From positions 8,990,001-9,054,000 of the forward strand of contig NC_061462.1 of the NCBI RefSeq assembly GCF_022581195.2: a stretch of 64,000 nucleotides of DNA. The letters run 5' to 3'. Of this stretch, positions 30,392-43,300 are shown piece by piece (position 1 is the stretch's first letter; each line of letters starts with the position of its first letter). A program made the translations under genes and the position numbers. The notes under the pieces were generated by a model. That model was not told the DNA's origin. It worked only from the letters and a program-made list of their open reading frames with translations, and made no database searches. This DNA is from Helicoverpa zea. Lineage: Eukaryota > Arthropoda > Insecta > Lepidoptera > Noctuidae.

Positions 30392-31389
30392 CGCATTTTT
30401 TGGTAGCAAAAATGAATAATATGTATCTATGTATTTATAAATAAATTATATAAATAGAAAACGTTTTCACTTTTATTTACCTAATTCCTGCAAGGAAATT
30501 GAAGTAGCAAAGTATAAATCATCGCAAACAAGTGTTAACTGGGTGTGGTTATCCCGAGCAAAAGCCCAACTAATAGGGCTTGTTCGGTCAAAAAATTAAT
30601 GATGATGATGGTGATCCTATAAATTAAAAAACTCAAAAAAATAAATATACAAGTAGCCTACCTTTATACCTAAGTATCAAGAACATAACTGCCAAAATAG
30701 TTGACATATCGTAAATCGAACTGGATTACCCTTTTGTTATCAATTTAGAAATTATTTGGCAGAGGTTTGTTTTATGGCTGAAAAATTGGGCCAAAAAGAA
30801 TTCAACTGTTCAACACTTCAATGTTCCCGCCTGAAGTTGATGCCCGTCTCAACTTCAGGCGGGCATTAATGAATGATAAAATGAAGTAATAATCTTTAAA
30901 AAAACGTTCACTTTTTGTTTAAAATTGAATCTTATTTTAAAGCTATTTCGATAGTATTCAACAAAATGTAACACTGGATTTTTAAGTTATTATCCAAACA
31001 TTAGTTCGCCATGTTCATAATAATTTTCTTGTTTGCTGCGAATAACTGAACGTGATTTGGTTCTATTATTATGCGGCCAAAACATGGAGAACGGCACGTA
31101 TCGTTCATCTTATACGCTATCTCTTTCTAACGCATGGATGGCATCATTTTGTTGACGTTTACAGCAAAGTTGGTATGGATTTGTGGTTATTTTTGATATT
31201 TATACGTATAATTCTTCCTTTCTTTTGTTTGACGGTCGTTCACTCCGCTCCACTCGCTCTCGAGTCTCGTTGATTTGGCCGATGTTTGGCCTAGTTGCTA
31301 AGTTTATTAGATTTTAGTTTCAATTTTCGTAAATGTAGTGATAATTCTTTGTTTTAACAACACAGTGACATTATTATGTGATACTTAAA
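30392..31389. other. Spacer between protease and tetraspanin genes
   Basis: Contains the protease 3' UTR, a short (ATG)n run at 30598-30612, a perfect hairpin at 30826-30863, and the presumed tetraspanin promoter and 5' UTR (31250-31389, moderately CpG-rich). No ORF was supported. Confidence 0.45.
30826..30863. repeat. Perfect 15-bp inverted repeat (8-nt loop)
   Basis: CCCGCCTGAAGTTGA at 30826-30840 is followed by TGCCCGTC and then by its exact reverse complement at 30849-30863. The alternative pair ATGCCCG/CGGGCAT overlaps it. It may be a tiny MITE or foldback remnant. No function is claimed. Confidence 0.9.
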
Positions 31390-34300
31390 ATGCCTGGTAT
31401 AAGGAAATATCGACGCGATACCAGCGAAGTCAGCTGTTGTTTGAAATATGTTATTTTTGGTGTAAATGTTTTGTTCTGGGTAAGTCGAGCTTGCTGTATG
31501 TAGTTTCTCAATTTACATATTATTAATTGTGGGATTGACATTGACGCACATTGTTCTCCTTCAACTTATTTTACATTGCTCCAATCCTGGTATATTTGGA
31601 GATGAAAGTTTACTAAGATTGATAGCACAGATTACTTGCACTATGAGTGGGTATTGATTTCATCTAACTTGTGCAAATTGCGTACCAATTGGGGTCACCT
31701 TATGCTTGTTTCGAGACTCCTACATATAATTGATATAACAGTACCCAGGTATGTACCTAACATACTATAAGTAACTGTTAACATCCTGCCAAAGTATGTT
31801 AATTCTAAAGGCTTGTAATAGCTATGTATGTGGTGGGCCTTGAACATTACAGGCCAAGCAAAAAATGATTGACTTTGAATGAACATATTTAATTTTCTGC
31901 ATCAACATTTTTACCAGATGGGTCATTATAGGTCACCATTTTAAAGCTGTGTGTGTCTATAAAGCATAATTGAGAAAGTGCTCAACATGAAAACATAGTG
32001 ACTAGCATTAAGCTTTTTAAAGTTCATCAGCTGATAACATTAACTTTGGTTATCTTAATAGCTAATTACATTCAAATCATTTTTTTAGAAAGTTCTTACA
32101 ATTCTATTTTATAAAGTATCTTAAAATGTAAGAAATGTGAAAATATAATCTAGTCCAAATGAATTAAACCATAAAAACATTGTCTTCTTTAAAATTATAA
32201 AAAAAAGCATTCTGCTTTGTCTACATCAGTGGTTCTTAACCGGTGGTCCGCGGACCACTGGTGGTCCCTGGAGACATTCCAAGTGGTCCGCGAAGCTTTG
32301 CTTCGCGTCGTTGCTATACGATATCTAACTTTATTTTTACCGACTTCTCTATGTAAGCAGGGGTTTTCGCATGGACGTATACATATAAGTTAAATTTCGG
32401 GGTCCGGACCACCCCCTCTTCCCATTCATATCCATCTTACTTGTCCAACAGAAAAAAAATTATGTTTGGGCTACATTCTACGTAATTTTAATTTTGAGTC
32501 TTAAAAAAAAAAATTCGCGCTCGCTTCGCTCGCGTATTCAGAAGCTATGCGCACTTGTTCTTGCATTTGTCAACAAACAAAAAGTTAAGTACATTTGGGC
32601 TACATTCTACGTAATGATTATTTAAGTCTGAAAAAAATTCGCGCTCGCTTCGCTCGCGCATTTGGAAACTACATAAGCATGTGTTTGTCATTTTTTACAT
32701 TTGCTTACCTACAAAAGAATAGAGAAGAATTCTGAAAATAGTAGAGAATGCAATCACAAAAATCTCATTAAATTAAAATGCTAATTATAAAGTGTGCTTG
32801 TATTCTTTATCAAAGAACCCTCAATTTAGGTAAACCAATGAGGTGGTCCGCGGCATGAAAAACTTTTGGTGAAGTGGTCCCTCATGACAAAAAGGTTAAG
32901 AACCACTGGTCTACATACATTTCTTCCATGTGTAAGGCTAACAAAGCTTATTGTAATAACATTTATAATACGATTCTTTTCAATATTTCAGTTTCTGGGG
33001 CTGATTGTGCTAGCGATTGGAATCTGGGCATGGACTGAAAAGGATACATTCAACAATTTGTCGAGGCTCACAAACATTGCATTGGATCCAGCATTTATAT
33101 TAATATGTGTGGGTGAGTAAACTGTTAACGGTACAATATATTGTTCTTTACTGTGACTCATATAAAATAACCATTAATTTGTAGAGTACTGATGTTTGTG
33201 TTAATAGTACCGTCTGATCAATTGCACTGTCCTTTCGTACCAATTGTTCTAAGTTCCCAATTTTGTACATGCATATGGTTCCTATGACACTACAGCGCAT
33301 TTTAAGAAAGAAACAAGATATATAAGGGTCATTCTAAGTTAAGAGGTAATTCGTTGTATGAAATGGCGGCACGAGTTTTTTTTTATATATTTTTACTTAA
33401 GTATACATTTTTAAATGTAAACGGCTACGTTGAAAACGTATACAAAGGGTCCAGTCAATTTTTTGGTTTTTTCTCGTTTTATAAGTGCCCAGGGGAAATA
33501 CACAATACAGGGGAGAGACAAGGTGTACAGGGGAAGATACTTCATGAACAGGGAAGAGATAAAAAAATAACAAGGTTAATTTTAAGAATCATCTTTATTT
33601 ATTTTAATTACGAATTATTTATTTAAGAAACAAAAACAAAAAAATATCTTTTGAATAACAGCATAAACTTGAAATATGGAGAGAAAAAGCAAAAATTCGT
33701 AGAAGACGTTTAGCACTCCAAGATATAAGTAATGCTTTTGTAACACCACCATGTTCAGATAATGAAGGCCCACCGCCTCCTCAAAATATAAACAGGCGAA
33801 CGCAGGCAGCACAGCAAAAGTCAACTTTTTTTTTAACTACGTCAAAAATCGCCCGCTGTGGGTTAGCAGCGGTGCGGGAGTGTCAGATTCTTACTGACTA
33901 AAAACCGTCGTGTTCCGTCGTAGGCCTTTTATGTGCCAGGGCCGGGGTATCTCTTTCGAACAACCCGCAGCCCCAGCAGGCCTTGGCCCTACTGGGCCCC
34001 GCTGGGGATGCTGACATCTCTTTCAGGAGCGCGTGGAACAACGCTCGCCGCCGACATGGGTCTGTTGTCTAAAAATAGACATGAGCGATGAGCCACCCGA
34101 ACTCACCGCCCACAGACCCACGCCTATGTTGGCCGGGAGTTATCTCGCGACACCCGGCGCCCGTGGTGTCTACCTGGTCCAGCGCGGCGGCCGGGATGAG
34201 AGGTGCGAACTCTCTGACGTTCCGTCGCCTCCTTTTCGAGCATGACTGCTTCGCAGAAGAAGGCGACGGCATCCCATTCCCTCTCGCCCCGGACCATGGC

Positions 34301-37300
34301 CTGAACCAGGGCCGGACGCGAGAGGCCGCCGCCGCCTAAAGCCTCAACGAGGACCCGGCGGTGCCCTTCCCACGCAGGGCACTCCTGGACTGTGTGGTCC
34401 ACCGTGTCCTCGGGGCTGTCCGCACAATGGTGACACCCGGGCGCCTCCTCACGACCGATTCGATGCAGGTACCTCTCGAAACAACCGTATCCGGTGAGGA
34501 CCTGCGTCATGCGGTACGTGAGGGCGCCGTGACTTCTCCCGAGCCACTCCTCAAAGAGGGGACTTACCGCCACTATGGTGGCGTGCCCTGCACTGCGTTG
34601 CGACAGTCGCTGCCTCCAGGCCACCATGAGATCGCGCCTGAGCTCCACCCGTTGCGCGACAACTTGCCGCGTCAACGGAGTTTCCCCCCGGCGCTGAGCC
34701 TCCTCGCGCTAGTCGTACAGGCCCAAGAAGACTCTTGCCTCCAGATCCGACGGTGGCAGTCCGGCTAGTAGCCCAGCTGCTTCGCGGGAGATCGTGCAGC
34801 AAAAGTCAACTCGAGCAAGAAAAGAAAGAAACCTGAAAATAAAAAAACAAGCGCAAGAAATAGATCCACTTAAATCTGCAGCCCAACGCTACAAAAAAAA
34901 ACAAGTACAACGATGAAATACTTATCCGGGTCATTTTTAATTCTTTGATTTCGTAATCGTTCTGCTATCCTCTTCTTTTCAAGCCATTTTTCTGTAAATA
35001 AAACGTAATATTGTATTGTAAAGCTAAAATAAGCATAACGCCAAGTAAAGGATTAGAGAAAACTAGAAGTATTAATGGAAACGCGTAAAAATGTATCTCC
35101 CCTGGACATTAAGTATCTCCCCTGCCATCGAAAGAGCCAGGGGAAATACGCCAGGGGAGATACATTTTCGATAGAAATCTAAAATAGCCGTAAAAGTATT
35201 TCGCGCACGTCATTCACACACAAACATAACAATGTACACACTATTCATAGTAAATATTGAAGTATATGTTAGTATTTTATCAAAAAATTACAATGTAAAA
35301 CTTACCAGAGGAAAGACTGCATTCACATAACTTTTCTGCACCCAGCGAGTAGCATGATCGAAATGGCCGACAATAAAGGCGGCGCAGTTGCTTATGCGCC
35401 GTTTGCTGCTAACTTCACGTTACACACTATGCATTCAAGGTCACAACTTCTACAGACTAGGAGATCAAAACTGATTTTTGAACGAAAACAAAAGACCAGG
35501 GGACGAGACACGAAACTCGCTGGACAAATTTCGGTGTTCATATTTTTTTTAAAGAATTGGAATAAAAGCACTTTTACTTGTAAGATACTATTACTAAGTT
35601 TACTGTACCTATAAAATTAAAGAGTTTAAAATAATTATTGAATTTTAATACATTCATAATTACTGATTTATAAATAAAGTCGGTTGGGGGACAGACCAGG
35701 GGAGAGACATTTTTGTTATATTAGAGCTTATTGTGACTTAATTACGTACATTTCTGCAATAAATTTTAGTGACCACGTAGGAAACATTTAGTTTTAAGTG
35801 ATAAATAGGTTATTTGTAAAGTTCATTGAAAAAAAAACGTATTTTTTTGTCGTTGCCGTCGAAAGTACTTCTTAACTTAGAATAACCCATAAATATTCTT
35901 CCTTGTATGACTTGTATCATACCTATATTTTTTATTGGTATTTTCCTAGAAACTCACCAACCTCTTTGGTCTATGAACTGCACTATAATTAGAGTGTTGC
36001 CACACACATTTTGTTACTGTAAACATGACCCAGCTACTGATTGTTTGAAGATGTTTTATTACCAACATTAACAGCAGTTTTATGGGTTACAGTGTATTAC
36101 GATTACTGACCAGTAGGGGCTGGGTGGACAAAGAGGTCTTGACTAGATTTGTAATGAAACTTACTATGTATTGTACGAAAACTTCATATTTTAGACGATC
36201 ATTGGGTCAAATAATCTGGTAAAAATTATGTCAACTCTTGCTTATTATCTAATATTATAGTCTTAACTTTCCTCTTTATCGACTGTGCTTTATAACTTAA
36301 CAAGCCTGGTATCAGAGTTTTCTTAAATCCGTCTAAAAGCCTCTGACATGGAATGATTAAGATAATAATTTGCCTTAATCAATGTACTATGGACATAGGC
36401 TTTTTTTTTCCGACTTTAAAAATCATCAAATGACCCCTCCCGTTGTGGGTTAGCAGCGGTGAGGGAGTGTCAGACTCTTACTGACTAAAAACCGTCGTGT
36501 TCCGTCGTAGGCCTTTTATGTACCAGGCTTTTCCACTCCTTTCAATCTTGAGCTTGTTGTTGTTTGATGTGCTTCCCTAAAATAAGTTCAGTAAAAAGGT
36601 TTTCATTTATCTGGTTGGTCTTACTGCATCAATTTGCAGTGATATGGCATTTAAACGTTCTGATTTTATGATTGCAGGGACAATTACGTTTATAATCGGG
36701 TTCACGGGCTGCGTGGGCGCACTCCGTGAGAACACGTGCCTCCTAGCATGCGTGAGTAAAACCTTTGTTATGCATTTGTATTATTTATCCACAGAGTAAA
36801 TAAAGAATGAAGGGTCTACGATTTTAAGGTATTTCAAGCAATGTTAGCTGTTTTCCCGCGGTTTCCCTCGCGTCCCGTGGGAACTTGCCCGTAGGTATCT
36901 TCCTAGATGAAATATAGTATATGTTATTTGGGGATTATGTAGCTTCCAAAACAGTGAAAGAATTTATCAAATAAAAATATATTGTTGATCAGAAATTATA
37001 ACAACTTTCTCTAGATATCCAAATTGAGAACAGTGGGCTACACTTAAAACCATACATGTGTTGTACAATCATTAAACTGAGATCGTGACACAAATGTTTT
37101 TTCTTAATTTGACGTGCGTTGCAATCCGGTTTCACTAAACTAGTCTTATTAAACACTAATCATAGTTTATCATAGAGCATGCGAGCCATAAATTATTGAT
37201 TTTGAATTATCATACGAACCGTGAAAGCACGTGTTTTATTCGATAAAGAATTTGTGGTTTTGAGTCTGATATGACTTCTGACCTTCTTATGTGGAGTTCC

Positions 37301-40300
37301 ACTATTTAACTATGACGATAATCGATCGATTTTCATTTGTCAAATCGCCGATTTGGCCAATGGGCGACAAGAACACGGCTGGTAATGGTTTGGCTATGGT
37401 TTTTAATAAGTGGTGCTACTCATAGCCTTTGCGTGATCTCTCTAGTTTTTCAGTACTCTGTATCTTTTTAAGTCAGTCGGAATTTGATTAACATCATTAT
37501 GGCTTGCATGCTGGGTTTTAACTAGGTTTAAGATTGAAAAACAAAGCCTTTTGTGTTATTGAGATAGGTGTAATGTAACATAATGTGTGTGAGATTTTAT
37601 AAGTCAGGCTTTTACATAATAGTGACTAATGTTACCAAAGATAATGTTTTGAGAGGACGTTGGATAAAAAGATAGCAACTAAAGTACAGTTTAATTACTA
37701 TATAAAATTGCATTTATTTTTTATTTAATTCTAATCTTATCAGTTTTTTGACCATGTTTCCCCGTTTCGTTTCAGTATGCTGTTTTCCTTGCCCTACTGT
37801 TGTTGGCGGAAATGACGACGGGAATTCTCTTTTTCGTCTTCAAAGATTGGGTAAGTTATTTGAATTAATTTGAATCAGCTTTCGCAATTATCTAAATAAA
37901 GGACTGGGTTTAAAGTTTAATGAGTTCCTGAGGATAGTGTTATTTGTACTTCCTGCCCAAGGAGCCTATGTCTTATTCTGAAACATAAGCTTTGTTACTG
38001 TCAATTTTCATCATTACCAATTAGTAGTACCTATTATCGTAAAAGAGGAACATATAACCATATATACTAACTATATTGCATTGGTACAAAATCCCTGATT
38101 TATTTAGGTACGTAAAAACAATGTGTTTGTCTTTGAATGAACTTTAAATAGTGAAGGTCAACTGACACAATTCTATTGTTGTCACGGTAGATAGGTCACA
38201 CGTACAAAGGCTTGTCGCAATAAGATATCTCTAAAAACTTTAAAAATTGTTTTCTTTGGTGACTTACAGAATTCAAGGAAAAAGGTACACACACACCTAC
38301 CTACTACACTAACAGCCAATTTCTTCATCAAAAGTAAAAGCCAAAGTAATGTCATAAAGTAAAAGTAAAGTAATTCGTTTTATCTATTAGTTTTGCTGTC
38401 ACTTTAGCCTTGAAAAAACGAATTTGACCGTGATGAAGAAATTGGCTATTACTGTGTAGAAATCCCTATTGCCCACATTAATTTAATTAGACTCTGTATT
38501 AAAAGCTGGTTAAAAGTTGTTAAAAGCTGGTTTTCATATTCACAGATAAAGCAACAAGCAACAACTGGCTTCCAAACATTCATCACACATTACAGAGAAG
38601 ATCCCGATCAACAGAACCTTATTGATTGGATACAAGAAGACTGGGTAAGTCTAATTTATTTAGTTTTTTGTTGTATTTGTGATACAAACCACCAGTTTTA
38701 TCATCATCATTGCAAACATAGATAATAGTTAAAGTATGCATTACTTTAATTCAACCACTATTAAATAAAAACATTCTGGTTTGGACAATGTATAATTTGT
38801 ATGTTTATCAGTTACCTACTATAAATGATTTATTCCATCCAAATAAAGTATTATAATTATCCTGTATCAATTTTAATACTATACATAATGGTATAAAACA
38901 GAATAAGGAAAAATATTGTAAAAAAGTCTTTTTTTTGCGGTCGTATCTTAAAACGAGGTTACAAATTTACCTTAAAGTCCGACGGAATGCATACATGTCA
39001 ATTGTTTATAATAAATATAAATATTATTTTCCTCATACTTTTAGTTCTTAATTAGGTATGTTCATTAAAGTATGTGATATATTATCAGACAAGCATGACT
39101 GCCACTGACTATAATATTTATAATGATTTGCTAGAATTGTCGTTGTTATTTCAAGTATTTATGTTAGATTATATTCACCTATTGTTTCCTTTTTAGTTGA
39201 GAATTCCCGGAAATATTATTAGCTATCAACAATCAATACTATAAGAGTTGAAAACTATATATACAAGACCTTTATTCTCCTTTCGCATTTTTTTTCAAAA
39301 GAAAAATTCTTTCAGTGCATTATCCTTAACTAACATAGGCTATATTTTATCCGAGTACGGCAGTAGTTACCACGGGACGCGGAGTAAACCGCGATTTCCT
39401 ACGCTGCTCGTTTTGTAATATCTAAACGACTTCTGTTCATTAGTTCTGTTTTTGCATCGATAAACTATCTATCTTTATACCTCGTGTGTTCATAAGTTTT
39501 GAGACAAACTTTTTACTTAGAAAAATAAATAAAAAATTACTGGCTGCTGTATATTTCTTTTTCTAATTTTGAATTTGGAATGTTTACTTTTAACATCTAT
39601 GATATCGGATTATTTTATTTAATTTTTCTCGTAATGGAGGGAACAAAAGAACTACGTGCGACCGTCATTTCACTATTTAAGGTGGGAAGAAATCTTATGG
39701 ACATTTTCCGAGAGCTGAAAAGTTTTGGTGTGAGCCGTAACTTCGTGTATTACACTATTAAACGATACAAGGAGACTACTAGGAGGAATAAGTTCTTTAT
39801 AAGATCGGCAAAGATGTGGTCGTCCACGCTCTGTGAGGACGCCTGCGAACATTAAAATCATCCGAGAGCGACTTCGCCGAAATCCATGTCGCACTCAGAA
39901 GAAACTCGCTCTGCAGACCAATATTTCGCGCGTTTCAGTCAACAGAATACTGAAATATGATCTCAAGATTAAGGCGTACAGCCGTAGGAAAGTACACTTT
40001 TTAAACGATCGCCTTCGTCAATTGCGACACGAACGTTGTCCAGTACTGCTTAGGAGACACGATGCGCGGAAGATACTCTTCACCGACGAGAAAATCTTTA
40101 CCGTCGAAGAAAAGTTCAACCGACAAAACAATAAAGTGTATGCCAAAAGTAGCAGGGATGTCCCAGCTTCAGCACGGAATGTCTCGCGTACTCATCATCC
40201 GGCTAGTGACATGGTATGGTGGGGAGTTTCGTACGAAGGTGTCACTCAGCTTCATTTCTGCCAACAAGGCGTCAAGGTGAAAGCCAAAAATTATCAAAGT

Positions 40301-43300
40301 GACATTCTAGAGACTGTTGTGAAACCCCTGTCTAATACCCTATTCCATCACAAGTATTGGGTTTTCCAGCAAGACTCGGCGCCATCCCATAAGGCTAAAA
40401 CCACCCAAGCTTGGTTGAGGGAAAATGTGCCAGCCTTCATTGCGGCGAACGAATGGCCATCCTCCAGCCCCGACCTCAACCCGCTGGATTATTCTCTATG
40501 GACCGAATTACAGCTCAGAGCCTGCCGAAAGTCCCACCCAAACTTGGAGTCATTTAAGCGAACTCTTGTCCGAGCAGCGAAGCGAATTCCGCTCGAAAAG
40601 ATTCGTGCCGCCATTGATGACTGGCCAAATCGTCTAAAGGCATGTATTAGAAACAGGGGTGGTCATTTTGAATAATAATCATATTTAATTTTTACTTACC
40701 ATCTACTTGATGTTTACTATATTTTTTTATAAATATAAGTTTATTATTTAAAAAGATATGCAACTTTTATTTCGTCTCAAAACTTATGAACACACGAGGT
40801 ATATATAAATATGAATCTCTATATATTGTTTTTAATGAATAATAATAATTTGTTTTGTGACTAATCTGTTTCTGATATGGGTGAACTTGCCTGAAATAAA
40901 TGTCATTTTTTTATATCCCTTGGTCACGCTATCACACGTGAACGGCCGGACCGATTGAGCTAAAAGTTAGAGGGAAAGTAGCTGAGACCCGAGGAAAGGA
41001 CAACAGAGTTTTTGTAACTATCTGGCTACGGGAAGCACATATCTCGGGACGCGGGTGAAACCGCGGGTGGAAGCTAGTTATTTATATATTCTTAGAGATC
41101 AGATCAGAAGTGGTACTTGAAAATGAATAACACACGTCTATAAACATTTAACCTGGTAAGGTTTATTTCTTACAAACGATCTAGCAAAGGCCCATTTTAA
41201 ATAGCAAATACAATATTGATAATTAATTATAAGATCATGACATCTTCAACGTGCTTCATCTTTCTGTCCTCATAACTTCTTTCATACCAGCCTAGGTTGG
41301 TAGCAAGGAGGATTCATATCTAACGATATATTTTTTTACAATTCATTTCCAGTTACAATGTTGTGGCGTCGAAGGTCCCCGCGACTGGGACCGTAACGCG
41401 TACTTCAACTGCTCGAGCGGCGCCGTCGGCTCGCGCGAGGCTTGCGGCGTTCCCTTCAGCTGCTGCAGGAACAAGCCTCAGGATATCATCAGGAACAAAC
41501 AGTGCGGATACGATGTTAGGAAACCTACTTATGTGAGTACCTTTCTTATTTTAAAATAGGTTTTATAGATGGTGTAAAGTCGATATCTGTCATAGATTAA
41601 GAAGAAGAGGCCAAGTTATATTCAGACATACCAAGTTATATACACACTACTGATAAATATAGGCATTTTTTGTGCAATAACTTCAGTCACAGTGACTCGA
41701 TCTAGCGACCAGCACTTGCGATTTGTCGCTGATACACGAGCGCAAACACCAACAAAACATCAACATTATAATTTAGTATCTATGTTGATGTTTATAAAGT
41801 CGCTTTTTGAAATGAAACTGTATAAATAAGAACATTGGTGACTAGCAACTGAGTTCCCGCGTGATACACGAGCGCGGCTGCCTGGCGGCGGGCGAGGACT
41901 ACCTGCAGCGACACATCGTGCCCGTCGCCCTCGTCGTCATCGGACCCTTAGCGCTTAAGGTTCTACGACCAGTACATTGTAGGCTTTACGAACATGCAGA
42001 TAAAGTCGGTTTTCCAAAAGCAAGGATAACTCTCGTTTGACAACGTTCCCGCTCAAAGTGTCGGCCATTTTACTTCGCCCATGCGCAGTAGTGCATTGTT
42101 CATTCATTTTGACAGTTTCATTAGCACTATTGCGAAGATTAGAGCGGCAATGTTATTCGACGAGATGTATGTTTATGATTAAATGAATACTTGCAGGTTG
42201 AACCGTCTTTATATTACATTTTCTTAAACATTTTTGTCTGTAGGTAGGAGTGACGTAATTTTGGTTGTTACTAATTTTTCGTGTATTTTGATTGTAGTTT
42301 TGACAGCTTCAGTAAATCACACCACTTACATTATTTTGTATATCACATTGTGTAGAAAGTTCATGTCTACCAATAGCACGAAAATGATAATTTTGCATTG
42401 TTAATTTTGTACGTAGCGTAACAATGATCAAAATATATGTGCTAGAGGTACAATCACAAGCAAAAATAAGTATACACTTGGCGAAATTATCTTGTCCCAA
42501 AACACTCATATGTTTTACAAATAATTAAGTACCTACCTATATATAGTTCTCACCAAATTTTTTGGCGGCTCGGAAAACCACTTTTAGGTACCAGCGAGTG
42601 GCAGAAGGGTGGTGCGAGGTGTAAAAGCTTTATGCGCGAACTTTGGTTGTGAGCCGCCATTAAGTTTGGCGAAAACTATACCTCACACAAAATACCTATT
42701 TCTACAATTTCGCTCACCGTATACATATTTTTTTCACCGTATTTATCATCCAGTAAGCATGTAGACTTGTCATTTGATGTTTTTTCGTTTCTTTTTGTTC
42801 TAGAATTATGATAGAACAAAGATAATATATGACAAGGGCTGTTTAGAGGCCGCCGAGGAGTGGTTCGACCACAACTTGTTGATAGTTGCCACGTCCGCTG
42901 TTTGTACCGCTTTTGCACAAGTAAGTTTTGTTTGTAGTTGCACTGTTGGTCTGTTATTGTAAGTTTGTAAGTATGTATTGCTTTTTGAATGCTTCATGTA
43001 TGATTAAGTTATGCTCCGTTTCATGTATTCTGTAGATAGAAATACCTATTCATTATGAAGACTTTTTGGCGTATGCTATTCTTGCTATAGTAATCTCCAT
43101 GTTATCGAAATGTTATTCCATTTATGTTATAAGAACTATGTATAAGTTAGATAGACTCTATAATTGGTTCACACAAAAGATTGACAGATTTGGCTATAAA
43201 TTATGCATGAAACGGAGTGTAGTAGATAAACAGAGTAGGTATTTAGTTCGAACAGAATAGTTTTCGTCAAGTAGCTTTGCTGTTTCTTATGTGGCTTCAA

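Larger units (their letters stand above)
33326..35888. mobile_element. Unclassified DNA transposon with TIRs, ATAA duplication and repeated internal motif
   Basis: The left end GGGTCATTCTAAGTTAAGAG (33326) is mirrored at 35888 (reverse complement GGGTTATTCTAAGTTAAGAA). ATAA lies on both outer sides (33322-33325, 35889-35892), a likely 4-bp target duplication. Ten copies of CAGGGGARAYAC-like motifs cluster inside: 33490, 33508, 33528, 33549, 35093(-), 35113(-), 35138, 35152, 35497 and 35697. A Lys/Arg-rich 90-codon frame (33662-33826 joined with 34812-34916) is split by a nested R1-like LINE. Without that LINE the element is about 1.58 kb. A 4-bp duplication would suit Sola-like elements, but I cannot confirm a family. 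Confidence 0.75.

Noticed and set aside
34033..34768. GC-rich + strand open frames over the R1-like LINE
   Set aside because: They are antisense shadows of the R1-clade ORF on the - strand, which carries recognisable motifs and a CHHC knuckle.
35354..35614. 86-codon + frame starting MIEMADNKGG
   Set aside because: Starts well but soon becomes low-complexity. It lies in the non-coding part of the unclassified transposon and spans one of its repeated motifs.
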